From positions 165,188 to 229,187 of the forward strand of contig NZ_AEMI01000036.1 of the NCBI RefSeq assembly GCF_000166715.1: a DNA stretch of 64,000 nucleotides, given 5' to 3'. A model generated the notes under the pieces. The model was given only the letters and a program-made list of their open reading frames with translations. It was not told the origin of the DNA and did no database searches. The DNA is from Leuconostoc gelidum subsp. gelidum KCTC 3527. GTDB lineage: Bacteria > Bacillota > Bacilli > Lactobacillales > Lactobacillaceae. The stretch's first letter is position 1, and each line of letters begins with the position of its first letter. This document shows positions 46,736 through 55,831 of the stretch, piece after piece. The translations under genes were made by a program, and so were the position numbers.

Positions 46736-46771
46736 TATTTATTTGACTAAACAGTCAAATAAATATATACT
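46736..46771 (+). promoter_or_regulatory. TetR promoter with 13-bp palindromic operator
   Basis: TATTTATTTGACT (46736-46748), AAAC, AGTCAAATAAATA (46753-46765): perfect 13-bp arms. The left arm contains -35 TTGACT (46743-46748); -10 TATACT (46766-46771) follows at 17 bp. The predicted start falls on the ATG at 46778. Classic autoregulated TetR layout. Confidence 0.85.
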
Positions 46772-46777
46772 TTGTTT

Positions 46778-47143
46778 ATGGGTAAAAATAAAAGTTTTAA
46801 CACGGATGAAGTTCTAATAAAAATTGCTCAGTTATTCGTGAGTCGAGGGTACAACGGCACGTCGCTAGATGACATTGTTGAGAAAACTGGTCTTCTCAGA
46901 GGAAGTCTGTATGGGACTTTCGGAAGTAAACTTGGCATGTTTGTCGCCACACTGGAACTATGTTTAAAAGAAGGAGAAGATGATTTGAAATGGGGATTAC
47001 TGATAGTAGCGATGCTAGAAGTAACGGCACGAAATAAAAAAGTTTTTGACATAGTTGAAGAGTGGTATTTAGACAACCAGCACGAAGAAATTGCCAAACA
47101 ACTGGGGTTTGTGCTGTTAAAAAATAGTGGAATAATGAAATGA
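46778..47143 (+). CDS. Short TetR/AcrR family regulator
   Basis: 121 residues. N-terminal HTH: ALFVSRGYNGTSLDDIVEKTGLLRGSLYGTFGSKLGMF type. The ligand domain is much shorter than the usual ~190-residue proteins, keeping only a last helix pair (LLIVAMLEVTARNKKVFDIVEEWY), so part of the core was lost or it is a compact variant. No ribosome site; the -10 lies 6 bp before the ATG, predicting a leaderless mRNA. The TTG at 46772 is inside the -10 and rejected. Followed by a PH-domain gene. Confidence 0.8.
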   Translation: MGKNKSFNTDEVLIKIAQLFVSRGYNGTSLDDIVEKTGLLRGSLYGTFGSKLGMFVATLELCLKEGEDDLKWGLLIVAMLEVTARNKKVFDIVEEWYLDNQHEEIAKQLGFVLLKNSGIMK

Positions 47144-47153
47144 GGTAAAGATA

Positions 47154-47504
47154 ATGGAAAATAAAATCGAGATAACCAATCAAATGTTAATTGTCATCCC
47201 GCAAGGTCTAGATAAAATAGCATCGTTCAAATCAAAACTCGAAATTCCTTTGCAAAATGTAGTTGGTGCTTCAATTGATGTGGGTATATTAAATGAAAAT
47301 AAGGGATTTCGAAATCTTGGAACTGCTTTACCGGGATACTGGGCTGGTAGTTATGATAAAAATGGTGAAAAAAGTTTTTTCAACATAAAAAAAGGGGCTA
47401 AACCAATCGTGATTCAGTTGCGCAACGAAAAATTTAACCGCTTGATTCTAGGAGCAGACAATGCTGAAAAAATTGTCGACGCAATCAACAACAACATAAA
47501 ATAA
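47154..47504 (+). CDS. Bacterial PH-domain-like protein
   Basis: 116 residues, soluble, beta-rich: LEIPLQNVVGASIDVGILNENKGFRNLGTALPGYWAGSYDKNGEKSFFNIKKGAKPIVIQL ... FNRLILGADNAEKIVDAIN. This pattern resembles small bPH proteins found next to TetR regulators. AGGTAAAG precedes ATG 47154, ten bases after tetR, so one transcript. Function unknown. Confidence 0.65.
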   Translation: MENKIEITNQMLIVIPQGLDKIASFKSKLEIPLQNVVGASIDVGILNENKGFRNLGTALPGYWAGSYDKNGEKSFFNIKKGAKPIVIQLRNEKFNRLILGADNAEKIVDAINNNIK

Positions 47505-47538
47505 TCACTTGTTTTATCTGCTGAAAGACGAATAACTT

Positions 47539-47586
47539 AAGGCTAAAGTGGCTAAACGCTGTTGTGAAATGGCAAGTAGCCTTTTT
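47539..47586 (+). terminator. Terminator of tetR-PH unit
   Basis: AAGGCTA (47539-47545) and TAGCCTT (47577-47583), then TTT; large loop with inner pairing. Confidence 0.55.
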
Positions 47587-47604
47587 CAATAACGATATAA
47601 TTTA

Positions 47605-47633
47605 TTGACAATTCTGATTACAACATTTATAAT
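47605..47633 (+). promoter_or_regulatory. Consensus promoter of yczE-like gene
   Basis: TTGACA (47605-47610), 17-bp spacer, TATAAT (47628-47633): perfect sigma-70/A consensus. Confidence 0.85.
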
Positions 47634-47665
47634 TTACCTACAAATAGTAAGTTAAGGGGAAGAAT

Positions 47666-48298
47666 TTGTTCAATAAAAAATTTGGGGTGTTTTCTCTTCG
47701 TCTTGTTTTATCTATTGTCGGAACTGTTATAATTGCATTTGGTATTGTCTTATTTCGTTTGGCGAACATAGGCATTGATCCCGCTACGGCAGCAGATGTT
47801 GGTATATCAGATACATGCCATTGGAACTTAGGAAATTATCAATTGGCGTTTAATGCATTGCTGTTTTTAGGCGTGCTGTTCTTTGATAAAACGCAATTTG
47901 GTATTGGCACTTTAATCAATATGTCCTTACCTGGATACATTATCGCTTATTTCACACCGAAACTGGCGCGTATAACTATGTATTGGTTTGGAAATTTTTC
48001 TTATTTTGAAAACATATTTTTATTTGTTATTGGCATGCTTCTGTTTTCACTGGGAATTGGCATATACACGAGCGTCAATCTAGGCGTTTCTCCATACGAT
48101 GCAATCGCGCCATTGTTTAGTAAGAAAAAATGGGCCAGTTACCGCCTGACAAGATCTGTTCAAGATTTGTTGTTTTTTGTATTAGCTATTATATTTGGTG
48201 GACCGCTTGGCATAGGAACGTTTTTAATTGCCACGTTAACTGGCTATATTGTGCAATATTGGCGTCAGTTATTCAAAAAAATAAAACGCAATATATAA
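47666..48298 (+). CDS. YczE/YitT-like membrane protein
   Basis: 210 residues, five helices. GTVIIAFGIVLFRLANIGIDPATAADVGIS and GIGIYTSVNLGVSPYDAIAP are the duplicated family block (G-ALxxxAxLGxxPxD). TTG start at 47666 with AAGGGGAAG upstream; no suitable ATG. Family function unknown; YczE was linked to surfactin production in Bacillus. Expression should be high given the perfect promoter. Confidence 0.78.
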   Translation: MFNKKFGVFSLRLVLSIVGTVIIAFGIVLFRLANIGIDPATAADVGISDTCHWNLGNYQLAFNALLFLGVLFFDKTQFGIGTLINMSLPGYIIAYFTPKLARITMYWFGNFSYFENIFLFVIGMLLFSLGIGIYTSVNLGVSPYDAIAPLFSKKKWASYRLTRSVQDLLFFVLAIIFGGPLGIGTFLIATLTGYIVQYWRQLFKKIKRNI

Positions 48299-48316
48299 TT
48301 TAAAAAATGTAAAAAA

Positions 48317-48347
48317 ACGCATAGCTGTAGCAGCTATGCGTTTTATA
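48317..48347 (+). terminator. Terminator of yczE-like gene
   Basis: ACGCATAGCTG (48317-48327), TAG loop, CAGCTATGCGT (48331-48341), then TTTATAATTTT. Confidence 0.88.
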
Positions 48348-48675
48348 ATTTTAAAAATTGTCGATACTTAATCATTAAAAATGATACAAAATTTTTCTGG
48401 TAGTAATTGTTCATTTAATCATCTGATTGTAGTTATTTTTTCATATGCTACCACTGAAAATCATAAATTAATTGACTTTCAGAAGTTAACTAAAAAACGA
48501 GTGACATTTAGTTGGGGATGGATTGTATAGTGAGTCATACTGAAAACATGATCAGCCAACATGAAATTTTAAATCATTTGGCAAAAATTCTGCAAAGGAT
48601 AACTAATAAAGGATCAAAAAAATTTAAATCATGGCATATTATCGAAAAGTTTATTTTAATCTTCTTAAGTGTTTC
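48348..48675. other. Upstream gap before cell-wall hydrolase
   Basis: No frame or RNA recognised. Weak AATCATT/AATGAT dyad near 48371-48384. May hold regulator sites for the hydrolase. Confidence 0.3.
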
Positions 48676-48703
48676 TTAACAATCTTACGAAATATGTTAT
48701 AAT
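48676..48703 (+). promoter_or_regulatory. Promoter of LysM hydrolase
   Basis: TTAACA (48676-48681), 16-bp spacer, TATAAT (48698-48703) with extended TGt. GTGAGAG lies before ATG 48739. Confidence 0.6.
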
Positions 48704-48738
48704 TTACTTATCTGTTGATTTTGAAAGTGAGAGAATAT

Positions 48739-50493
48739 ATGAAAAAATATTTGTTAGTGACTGCAGTTGCAGCATCAGTTGTGGGTGGGCAGGTAGTTGA
48801 AGTTTCTGCGAGTACCACATACAATGTTAAACCTGGGGATACATTGTATGTCATTGCATTAAAAAATAATTTGAGCGTCAGTGAGATTAAATTAGCCAAT
48901 CACTTGAACTCCGATACCATTTATTCTGGTCAAAAGCTAGTATTAGGCAAAACAACATCATCTAGTACGACCACATCTACAAAAACTACGACAAAGTCGA
49001 ATAATACATATACCGTTAAATCTGGTGATACATTATCAAAAATTGCTTCAAATCATAATATGAGCCTTTCTCAAATTGCTACTTTGAATCAAATTAGCAA
49101 TGTTAACGTCCTTCGTGTTGGACAAGTCCTAAAGATATCTGGAACGAGCATTACCACGAATCAAAGCAATGCCAAAACAAACAGTCCGGAAATCACCACA
49201 AGTACAGCAACCTATACGGTGAAATCCAGTGATACGCTATCAAAAATTGCTAGTTCAAATAAAATGACGTTAGCACAACTGGCTTCGTTAAATAAAATAA
49301 CAAATGTGAACATGATTCGAGTTGGGCAAGTATTGAAAGTGACACGAACAAGCAGTGCAGTACAACCCGTAAAGTCTACTACGACAACAACAGCTAAGGC
49401 GAATACAGCGTCATATACTGTTAAGTCAGGTGATACCCTATCCACAATAGCTGCAAACCATAATATGAGTCTTGTTCAAATTGCGGTTTTAAACAAAATT
49501 ACTAATCTCAATGCTATTCATATTGGACAGATTTTAAAAGTTTCTAGTACTATCGCTAGTACAAGTCAGTCAGCACCGGCGGCTTCTAAGCCAATGACCA
49601 GCACCAGTACAACATATGCGGTTAAATATGGAGATACGCTTACTGTAATTGCAAATAAAAATGTTGTCACACTGTCAAACTTATTATCATGGAATAAATT
49701 ATCACGTGGTGCCATTATTTATCCCGGACAAAAGTTAACATTGCAACAAGTTACAAATACAACGACATCAAGTACGACAAGCACAACAACAACTTCAAAG
49801 CCAACCACGAGTAGTTACAAGATTAATTCTGGAGAAACCTTGTATGGCATCGCTGCAAAATTAGGCATGAACGTTAATACATTATTGACTTTAAATGGTT
49901 TGAAGTTGACAAGTACAATTTACGTTGGGCAAGTGTTGAAAATTTCTGGGACAACGACATCAACGGCAACTCCTGTTACATCTGAGATATCAACACCAGC
50001 AGCGGGGAATATCTCGACGTCTGGATTGAGTATCTATCAAGCTGCTTGGCTGAAAACGGCTGTGGCAGATGCAAAAATTGCGACAATTGGGACAGGTGTT
50101 TTACCTTCTATCACTGTCGCTCAAGCCATTCTTGAAAGTGGTTGGGGACAATCAATTTTAACTTCAGCACCTTACTATAACTTGTTTGGCATTAAACAGG
50201 GAACTGGTTGGCAAGGCGCAATTGTTAATATGAAAACTTCTGAGTATGTAAACGGTAAGTGGGTGACGATCTTGGCGCCATTCAGAGCTTATAGTTCACA
50301 GATGGCTTCATTTCAGGACCATACGAAATTCTTATTGACGAATAGTCGCTATGCTGGCAATGGTGTGATTAATGCAAAAAATTATGTGAACATGGCAAAT
50401 GGTTTACAGGCAGCTGGATATGCGACTGATCCGACCTATGCTAGCAGGCTCATTAACTTAGTTGAGCGATATAATTTACAATCATTAGATTAG
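48739..50493 (+). CDS. Secreted peptidoglycan hydrolase: six LysM + GH73
   Basis: 584 residues. Signal peptide 1-25 (KKYLLVTAVAASVVGGQVVEVSA-S). Six LysM repeats follow, each starting [ST]Y[TNAK][VI] and containing GDTL..IA (about residues 28-70, 90-135, 153-198, 220-265, 288-333, 355-400), joined by Thr/Ser-rich linkers. The C-terminal domain (about 425-584) is a GH73 glucosaminidase: ITVAQAILESGWGQSILTSAP with catalytic Glu, YNLFGIKQG, and PFRAYSSQMASFQDHTKFLLTN. LysM before GH73 is the reverse of many autolysins. ATG 48739 fits the signal peptide. Confidence 0.92.
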   Translation: MKKYLLVTAVAASVVGGQVVEVSASTTYNVKPGDTLYVIALKNNLSVSEIKLANHLNSDTIYSGQKLVLGKTTSSSTTTSTKTTTKSNNTYTVKSGDTLSKIASNHNMSLSQIATLNQISNVNVLRVGQVLKISGTSITTNQSNAKTNSPEITTSTATYTVKSSDTLSKIASSNKMTLAQLASLNKITNVNMIRVGQVLKVTRTSSAVQPVKSTTTTTAKANTASYTVKSGDTLSTIAANHNMSLVQIAVLNKITNLNAIHIGQILKVSSTIASTSQSAPAASKPMTSTSTTYAVKYGDTLTVIANKNVVTLSNLLSWNKLSRGAIIYPGQKLTLQQVTNTTTSSTTSTTTTSKPTTSSYKINSGETLYGIAAKLGMNVNTLLTLNGLKLTSTIYVGQVLKISGTTTSTATPVTSEISTPAAGNISTSGLSIYQAAWLKTAVADAKIATIGTGVLPSITVAQAILESGWGQSILTSAPYYNLFGIKQGTGWQGAIVNMKTSEYVNGKWVTILAPFRAYSSQMASFQDHTKFLLTNSRYAGNGVINAKNYVNMANGLQAAGYATDPTYASRLINLVERYNLQSLD

Positions 50494-50621
50494 ATTGTAT
50501 TAACGTAAAAATTGAAGCAAGTTCTCAAATTTCATTCATTAAATCTGTTGTAATTATCCAAATTTATCTGTATAATCACTGAAACAAGTAAATTTATAGA
50601 TAATCAAAGAGGAAAATAAAA

Positions 50622-51472
50622 ATGGTTGACGTTTATGTTGCAAGTGCTTTTAGCAAGGATAACGTTGGTGGGAACAAAGCTGGACTAGTTTTTGATAGAC
50701 CTGATTTGAGTGCAGTTCAAAAAATGGCAATTGCAAAAAAATTAGGCTATGCTGAAACTGCGTTTATAACAAGTTCAAGCGTAGCTGATTTTTGTTTAGA
50801 ATATTTTACACCCACTGAAGAAGTGCCACTTTGTGGTCACGCCACAATAGGCACATTTGCAATTCTGAATTTGTTGAACAAATTATCTAAAAATAATTAT
50901 ACAATAGAAACTAAATCGGGTGTGCTGTCTATTAAAGTTGATTCAGATGGTATGGTATTCATGGAGCAAAATACACCAACTTTTTTAATGAATTATCATT
51001 AGATTTATTTAATGACTGTTTAGATGTTAACTCAATCAATGATAAACTACCAATTCAGATTGTATCTACTGGTTTAAGAGACATTATGGTGCCAATAAAA
51101 TCAACTAAGTATTTACAACAATTAGATCCTAACTTCAATGTTATGACAGAATTGAGTAAAGAACAAAACGTCATTGGTGTCCATGCCTTTGCTCTGGAAG
51201 AAGGAAAGGACAACATTACTGCAATTTGTAGAAATTTTGCGCCTCTTTACGACATTGATGAAGAATCTGCAACGGGAACTTCCAACTGTGCGTTAGCTTG
51301 TTATCTCTTTAAATATGTTGAAAAAAAATCACAATATATTTTTGAGCAAGGCTATAATCTAAATAGCCCTTCGCGAATAATTGTTAATTTAAAAACGCAT
51401 GATGATATGATTGATGCAGTTTTTGTTGGAGGTTATGGCTATCTAGTTGAAAAGAAGTCATTATCAGTTTGA
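50622..51472 (+). pseudogene. PhzF-family isomerase/epimerase, split by -1 frameshift
   Basis: PhzF-like proteins isomerise small acids. First part (from ATG 50622, AGAGGAAAA upstream): VYVASAFSKDNVGGNKAGLVF, EVPLCGHATIGTFA, stop at 51002. Second part, in the -1 frame, continues FNELSLDLFNDCLDVNSIN, VSTGLRDIMVP and DIDEESATGTSNCALACYLF to 51472. The break is a T6 run (50981-50986) within U UUU UUA in the zero frame, an in-phase slippery heptamer. With one added T the product is 283 residues, normal. Could be sequencing error, mutation or programmed -1 shift. Confidence 0.85.
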
Positions 51473-51605
51473 TTTTTTATATAAATGTTTGATCAAATTT
51501 AATTGTTGTGCGGAATTTTTGATTTTGCGCGCTGTGTATTCTAGAATTGTAGGCATATCTACGGTTTGACTTGAATTATTTATATGACATGTATAGGGAA
51601 ATTTT

Positions 51606-52409
51606 ATGGTACTTAAACAATATAATGATATTCAATACCAGGATTTAGGTGAAGGAGAGCTAATCTTATTTCTTCATGGTTTATTTTTAGATAAAAATTC
51701 TACACAAATATTTTTTGAAAAAGATTCACAAATCAGTAATTTCAAGCGTATATATTTGGATCTTCCAGGTATGGGTGATTCGGCGATAATTGAAGAGCCT
51801 TCTTCTAACGCAATATTTAAAAAATTAGTTGCATTCATCGATCATATCATCGGAGAAAAGTCATTTATCGTATATGGACATTCGTATGGTGGGTATTTAG
51901 CTCAAGCAATTGCTCATCACTACCAGAATCAGGTAAGCGCAATGTTTTTAACTTGTCCTGTAGTAATTGCTGACGATAATTTAAGAATAACTGAAAAGCA
52001 CAAAAATGAATTTGGCGATGAAATGAAGATTACGACGAATGATGCTTTTTTTTCTGACTTTGAAGCAATGAATGTTATGATCAATGAAACAAGTTGGTTA
52101 GCATATCAAGAACTCATTTTACCTGGACTGCAAAAAGCTAATCAGGTATTTATAGGAAAATTGCAAAAAAATAGGTATGGGCTATCTTTTGAAAAAGAAT
52201 TAGATCATTTTGGTAGTGAAACAAAAATTCAAGTCGTATTGGGAAGATATGATCATGTTGTAGGCTATAAACAACAACTTGCATTATTTGTACAAAAAGA
52301 AAATGCCGATATAACATTACTTTCTTCTGCTGGTCACAATATCATGATAGATCAACCCAGCACTATCTATTCTCTATTTAATAAATTAATCAATAACAAA
52401 AACCAATAA
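51606..52409 (+). CDS. Alpha/beta hydrolase
   Basis: 267 residues. Oxyanion segment FLHGLF, then YLDLPGMGDS, nucleophile elbow GHSYGG (Ser near 97), acid LGRYDHVVG (Asp near 218) and final His in SSAGHNIMID. Substrate not predictable. AGGGAAA precedes ATG 51606. Monocistronic; a remnant of an IS30-type element and a terminator follow. Confidence 0.88.
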   Translation: MVLKQYNDIQYQDLGEGELILFLHGLFLDKNSTQIFFEKDSQISNFKRIYLDLPGMGDSAIIEEPSSNAIFKKLVAFIDHIIGEKSFIVYGHSYGGYLAQAIAHHYQNQVSAMFLTCPVVIADDNLRITEKHKNEFGDEMKITTNDAFFSDFEAMNVMINETSWLAYQELILPGLQKANQVFIGKLQKNRYGLSFEKELDHFGSETKIQVVLGRYDHVVGYKQQLALFVQKENADITLLSSAGHNIMIDQPSTIYSLFNKLINNKNQ

Positions 52410-52443
52410 AAATTGGAGAATTTCTTATTCTTGACTTAAATAT

Positions 52444-52560
52444 AGTGCAGATTGCGAAATTAAATGGCACACTTTGCACAAAAAAGATGCAGAGACTTTG
52501 ATGGTAATTGTTTAAAACAATCCTAAAGAATCTGCGTTTTATTATCTTATGGACGCTCTG
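52444..52560. mobile_element. Strongly degraded IS30-type end (remnant E)
   Basis: GTGCAGATTGCGAAATTAAA resembles the shared left end, and 52480-52545 (AAGATGCAGAGACTTTGATGG onward to AAAGAATCTGCG) resembles the inner end of remnants A, B and D. Low identity; a tentative call. Confidence 0.3.
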
Positions 52561-52640
52561 TTATTTTAAAGAAAATACATTGTTGTGTGACAAGAGGATG
52601 ATCAGTAATTATGAATTAACATCATTGAAACGGGTTTTCT

Positions 52641-52670
52641 AAAAGACGTAGTCAACACTACGCCTTTTTT
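52641..52670 (+). terminator. Terminator upstream of marR
   Basis: AAAAGACGTAGT (52641-52652), CAAC, ACTACGCCTTTT, then TTC; one mismatch in the stem. Confidence 0.65.
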
Positions 52671-52852
52671 CTATGATTTCATTACAGTGTGGATTTTTCA
52701 CAAATTTAAGGTGTTGGTAGCTTGCATAGTTGAACTGGTGGTCGATTAATTAGTATATTGAAATGAAGATGGTTAATAAAATAGCAGTTGTAGAAATATA
52801 AATAATGATTAAAATTTTAGTATTTGAATCATTGTGTTATGAATGGCGAACG

Positions 52853-52868
52853 CGTATTAATTGATACG
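52853..52868. promoter_or_regulatory. MarR operator candidate
   Basis: CGTATTAATTGATACG: 16-bp near-perfect palindrome (arms CGTAT/ATACG) 40 bp before the marR start. Probable autoregulatory site for marR and the UvrA-like gene. 52671-52850 shows no gene. Confidence 0.5.
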
Positions 52869-52907
52869 TTAACATTAGACAGTTGATTTTTATGGAGAAA
52901 ACTTGTT

Positions 52908-53339
52908 ATGGACGAAAAATTTAAAATAATATTATCACAATTACAATGTGAATTGGTGGCGGAACGTAATCTTGTCAATCCTGCAGAAATTTCATGGCTA
53001 CAATATGATATTTTAAGTTTATTGAAGTTAAAACCATTATTGCCAAAAGAACTGAGTAAACATCTTGGTATTACAAAATCAAAACTTTCGAAAAACCTAA
53101 CAACATTACATGAATTGGGTTATATCAATCAAACACCAGCTCAACTTGATCGCCGCGAAATGATTACTAAGTTGACTGACATAGGAGTTATCTTCCTCTC
53201 TGAAACTGATGAAAAACACGATGAATTATTGTCTGATGCTAAGGCTTGTTTTACAAGCGATGAACAGAAATTATTCTCCGAACTGGCTGAAAAATTTGTG
53301 TTAGAACTACGAGAAAGAAGGGTACACAGTGGTTCATAG
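52908..53339 (+). CDS. MarR family regulator
   Basis: 143 residues: WLQYDILSLLKLKPLLPKELSKHLGITKSKLSKNLTTLHELGYINQTPAQLDRREMITKLTDIG is the winged helix with DRRE wing motif. ATG 52908 follows GGAGAAAACTTGTT. Overlaps the UvrA-like gene by 11 bp, so likely regulates it. Confidence 0.88.
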   Translation: MDEKFKIILSQLQCELVAERNLVNPAEISWLQYDILSLLKLKPLLPKELSKHLGITKSKLSKNLTTLHELGYINQTPAQLDRREMITKLTDIGVIFLSETDEKHDELLSDAKACFTSDEQKLFSELAEKFVLELRERRVHSGS

Positions 53340-55587
53340 TAATATTATTGTCAAAGGCGCTAAAACCAATAACTTAAAGAATGTGGATGTTAATATTCCA
53401 GTAAACAAAATAACCGTTTTAACCGGTGTTTCTGGATCGGGCAAATCTTCTTTAGCATTTGAAACATTAGCAGCAGAAAGTCAGAGAGAAATAAACAAAA
53501 ATTATAGTGCCTATATTCAACAACTTCTACCTAAATATGCAAAACCAGATATAGATACTATTCAAAATTTGCCCTTTTCTGTGGTTGTTAATCAAAAAGG
53601 TATTAGTGGTAACGCACGCTCGACTGTCGGCACCTTTACTGAAATTTATACTGCGTTGCGTCTACTTTTTTCCCGAAAAGCACGACCATTTATTGGTTAC
53701 TCAATGGCTTATTCATTTAACAATCCGGCCGGTATGTGTCCAAAATGTGAAGGATTGGGGTATATTCAAGAAATAAATATTAATCAGCTTCTTGATAAAA
53801 ATTTATCACTTAATCAGGGTGCCATTCAATTTTCAACATTTCAGCCTGGTGGCTGGCGATTAACACGCTACACTGAATCTGGTTTTTTTGATAATAATCT
53901 TCCTTTGGTAAAGTGGACAAGTGAAGCGCTAAGCTTATTGTTATATGGTGAAGAACAGATTCCTGAAGCACCTACAATTGCATGGCATAAAACGGCCAAG
54001 TATCTTGGAATCATACCGCGACTGAAAAAATCTTTTTTTAACCAAGAAAATAGCAAATATAGCAAGGAATTAAACGATGTTACTCAAAAAATTATTTGTC
54101 CCGAATGTTATGGGACACGACTGAATGAAGACGCACGAACAGCCCAGTTAAATCACAAAACAATATCAGATTGTAGCGCTTTGCCACTTATTGCCCTTCA
54201 AAGATGGTTAGCAGGAGTAAATGATGGCGACGCTCAAATTTTACTGGTGGATTTGAATTTGAAGATTAATAGTCTAATAACTCTTGGGCTCTCGTATCTA
54301 AGTCTTGATCGTCGCACAAGTACACTCTCTGGCGGAGAGGCACAACGAATTAAGTTAGCTAATCATCTCAATAGTGCCTTATCAGGCGTTTTATATATTT
54401 TTGATGAGCCAAGTGTTGGCCTTCACCCTTATGATTTGATTGGCATAAATAAAATTTTTAAATTACTTACTCGAAAAGGAAACACAGTTGTAGTTGTTGA
54501 TCATGATCCAGACATCATTAAAATAGCCGATAATATTATTAATTTAGGTGAAGAAGCGGGTGAAAAAGGAGGATATGTGACTTTTCAGGGCACATATGAG
54601 AAATTACTTGTCAGTTCAACGGTTACTGGCAAAGCACTAAGACATCCTGGTATAGTTAACAAAAGTGATTTACTAAAAAAACAATTTATTAGATTGAATC
54701 ATTTGAACTTTCACAATTTAGTAGATATTGATGCTAAAATTCCCAAAAATGCGCTAACAGTAATATCAGGTCCTGCAGGATCAGGGAAAAGCTCGCTTCT
54801 CTATGCATTTATCAAAACGCAACCTTCAGTCACAGTATTAGATCAGAAACCTATTCACACGAGTTCCAGATCCAATGTTTTAACATATTTAGGTGAATTT
54901 GATAAACTAAGAAAACTATTTTCAAATGCTACCGGATACAAGGAATCCTTGTTTTCTTTCAATGGTAAAGGCGCCTGTCCGGTTTGTAAAGGATTGGGAT
55001 TTGTTAAGTTAGATCTAGCTTATTTAAGTGATGAGATATCTATTTGTGAAGCTTGTCAAGGCTCACGCTACTCTGACGAAATACTGAACGCTAGCGTAAA
55101 TGGTTATAACATTCACGAAGTGTTAGAATTTTCTGCGGCTCAGCTATCTCAAGTTTTTCCGGTGTTTGAACATGTAACGGAAAACCTTCAAAATTGTGGA
55201 CTTGATTATATAAGAGTTGGTCAATCGCTGAATACGCTTTCTGGTGGTGAATTACAGCGTTTAAAGTTAGCTAAGAATCTATTAAAAGACAAAAATAGCA
55301 TTATTGTATTAGATGAACCAACTAGTGGGTTACACGAGTCAAATATCCAGCAAATCATCGATTTACTTAAAAAATTAGTTGTGAAGCATCATGTCACAAT
55401 TATCGTAGTTGAGCATAATTTACGCTTTATTAGTCAGGCTGATTGGGTTATTGATATGGGCCCAGGGGCTGGTGAAGATGGTGGTAAAGTGCTTTTTGAA
55501 GGAACACCTTTTGAACTAATACACACTGCGCACACGCGTACGTTTATTGCACTAAGAAAATATCATCATAAGTCAACAGTCAATTAA
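53329..55587 (+). CDS. UvrA-like ABC ATPase (short, DrrC/UvrA2-like)
   Basis: 752 residues against ~940 for UvrA. Two ABC domains: Walker A GVSGSGKSS (33-41) and SGPAGSGKSS near 482; signatures LSGGEAQRIKLA and LSGGELQRLKLA; Walker B YIFDEPSVGLHP and IVLDEPTSGLHE. Zinc ligands CPKCEGLG, CPECYGTR and CPVCKGLGF..CEACQGSRY. Shortness suggests loss of the UvrB-binding region. Such proteins are linked to drug resistance (DrrC type) or DNA-adduct removal. GTG start with AAGAAGGG upstream inside marR. Coregulated with marR. Confidence 0.85.
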   Translation: MVHSNIIVKGAKTNNLKNVDVNIPVNKITVLTGVSGSGKSSLAFETLAAESQREINKNYSAYIQQLLPKYAKPDIDTIQNLPFSVVVNQKGISGNARSTVGTFTEIYTALRLLFSRKARPFIGYSMAYSFNNPAGMCPKCEGLGYIQEININQLLDKNLSLNQGAIQFSTFQPGGWRLTRYTESGFFDNNLPLVKWTSEALSLLLYGEEQIPEAPTIAWHKTAKYLGIIPRLKKSFFNQENSKYSKELNDVTQKIICPECYGTRLNEDARTAQLNHKTISDCSALPLIALQRWLAGVNDGDAQILLVDLNLKINSLITLGLSYLSLDRRTSTLSGGEAQRIKLANHLNSALSGVLYIFDEPSVGLHPYDLIGINKIFKLLTRKGNTVVVVDHDPDIIKIADNIINLGEEAGEKGGYVTFQGTYEKLLVSSTVTGKALRHPGIVNKSDLLKKQFIRLNHLNFHNLVDIDAKIPKNALTVISGPAGSGKSSLLYAFIKTQPSVTVLDQKPIHTSSRSNVLTYLGEFDKLRKLFSNATGYKESLFSFNGKGACPVCKGLGFVKLDLAYLSDEISICEACQGSRYSDEILNASVNGYNIHEVLEFSAAQLSQVFPVFEHVTENLQNCGLDYIRVGQSLNTLSGGELQRLKLAKNLLKDKNSIIVLDEPTSGLHESNIQQIIDLLKKLVVKHHVTIIVVEHNLRFISQADWVIDMGPGAGEDGGKVLFEGTPFELIHTAHTRTFIALRKYHHKSTVN

Positions 55588-55831
55588 TTTAGCTGAAAAA
55601 AACTAATATAATGGAATAAGTGTACAGCATAACATAACAACTCATGGGTGCCTTTGATAGATTTATCTTAGGTATTTTGAGTTCGTAGTTTTGTTAATCG
55701 AAAAAGTAACCCACTTATATTTAACCAGATAATGATTTTTTAATAAATATTGTTAGCTACTGTCAAAACTGATTTAGTAGGAAGCGTCATGGCTCTTTGT
55801 TATATCATAGTACCATTGTTATTTTTTATTA

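Noticed and set aside
46896..47183. Minus-strand 95-residue frame over tetR
   Set aside because: Shadow; hydrophobic character arises from the reverse complement.
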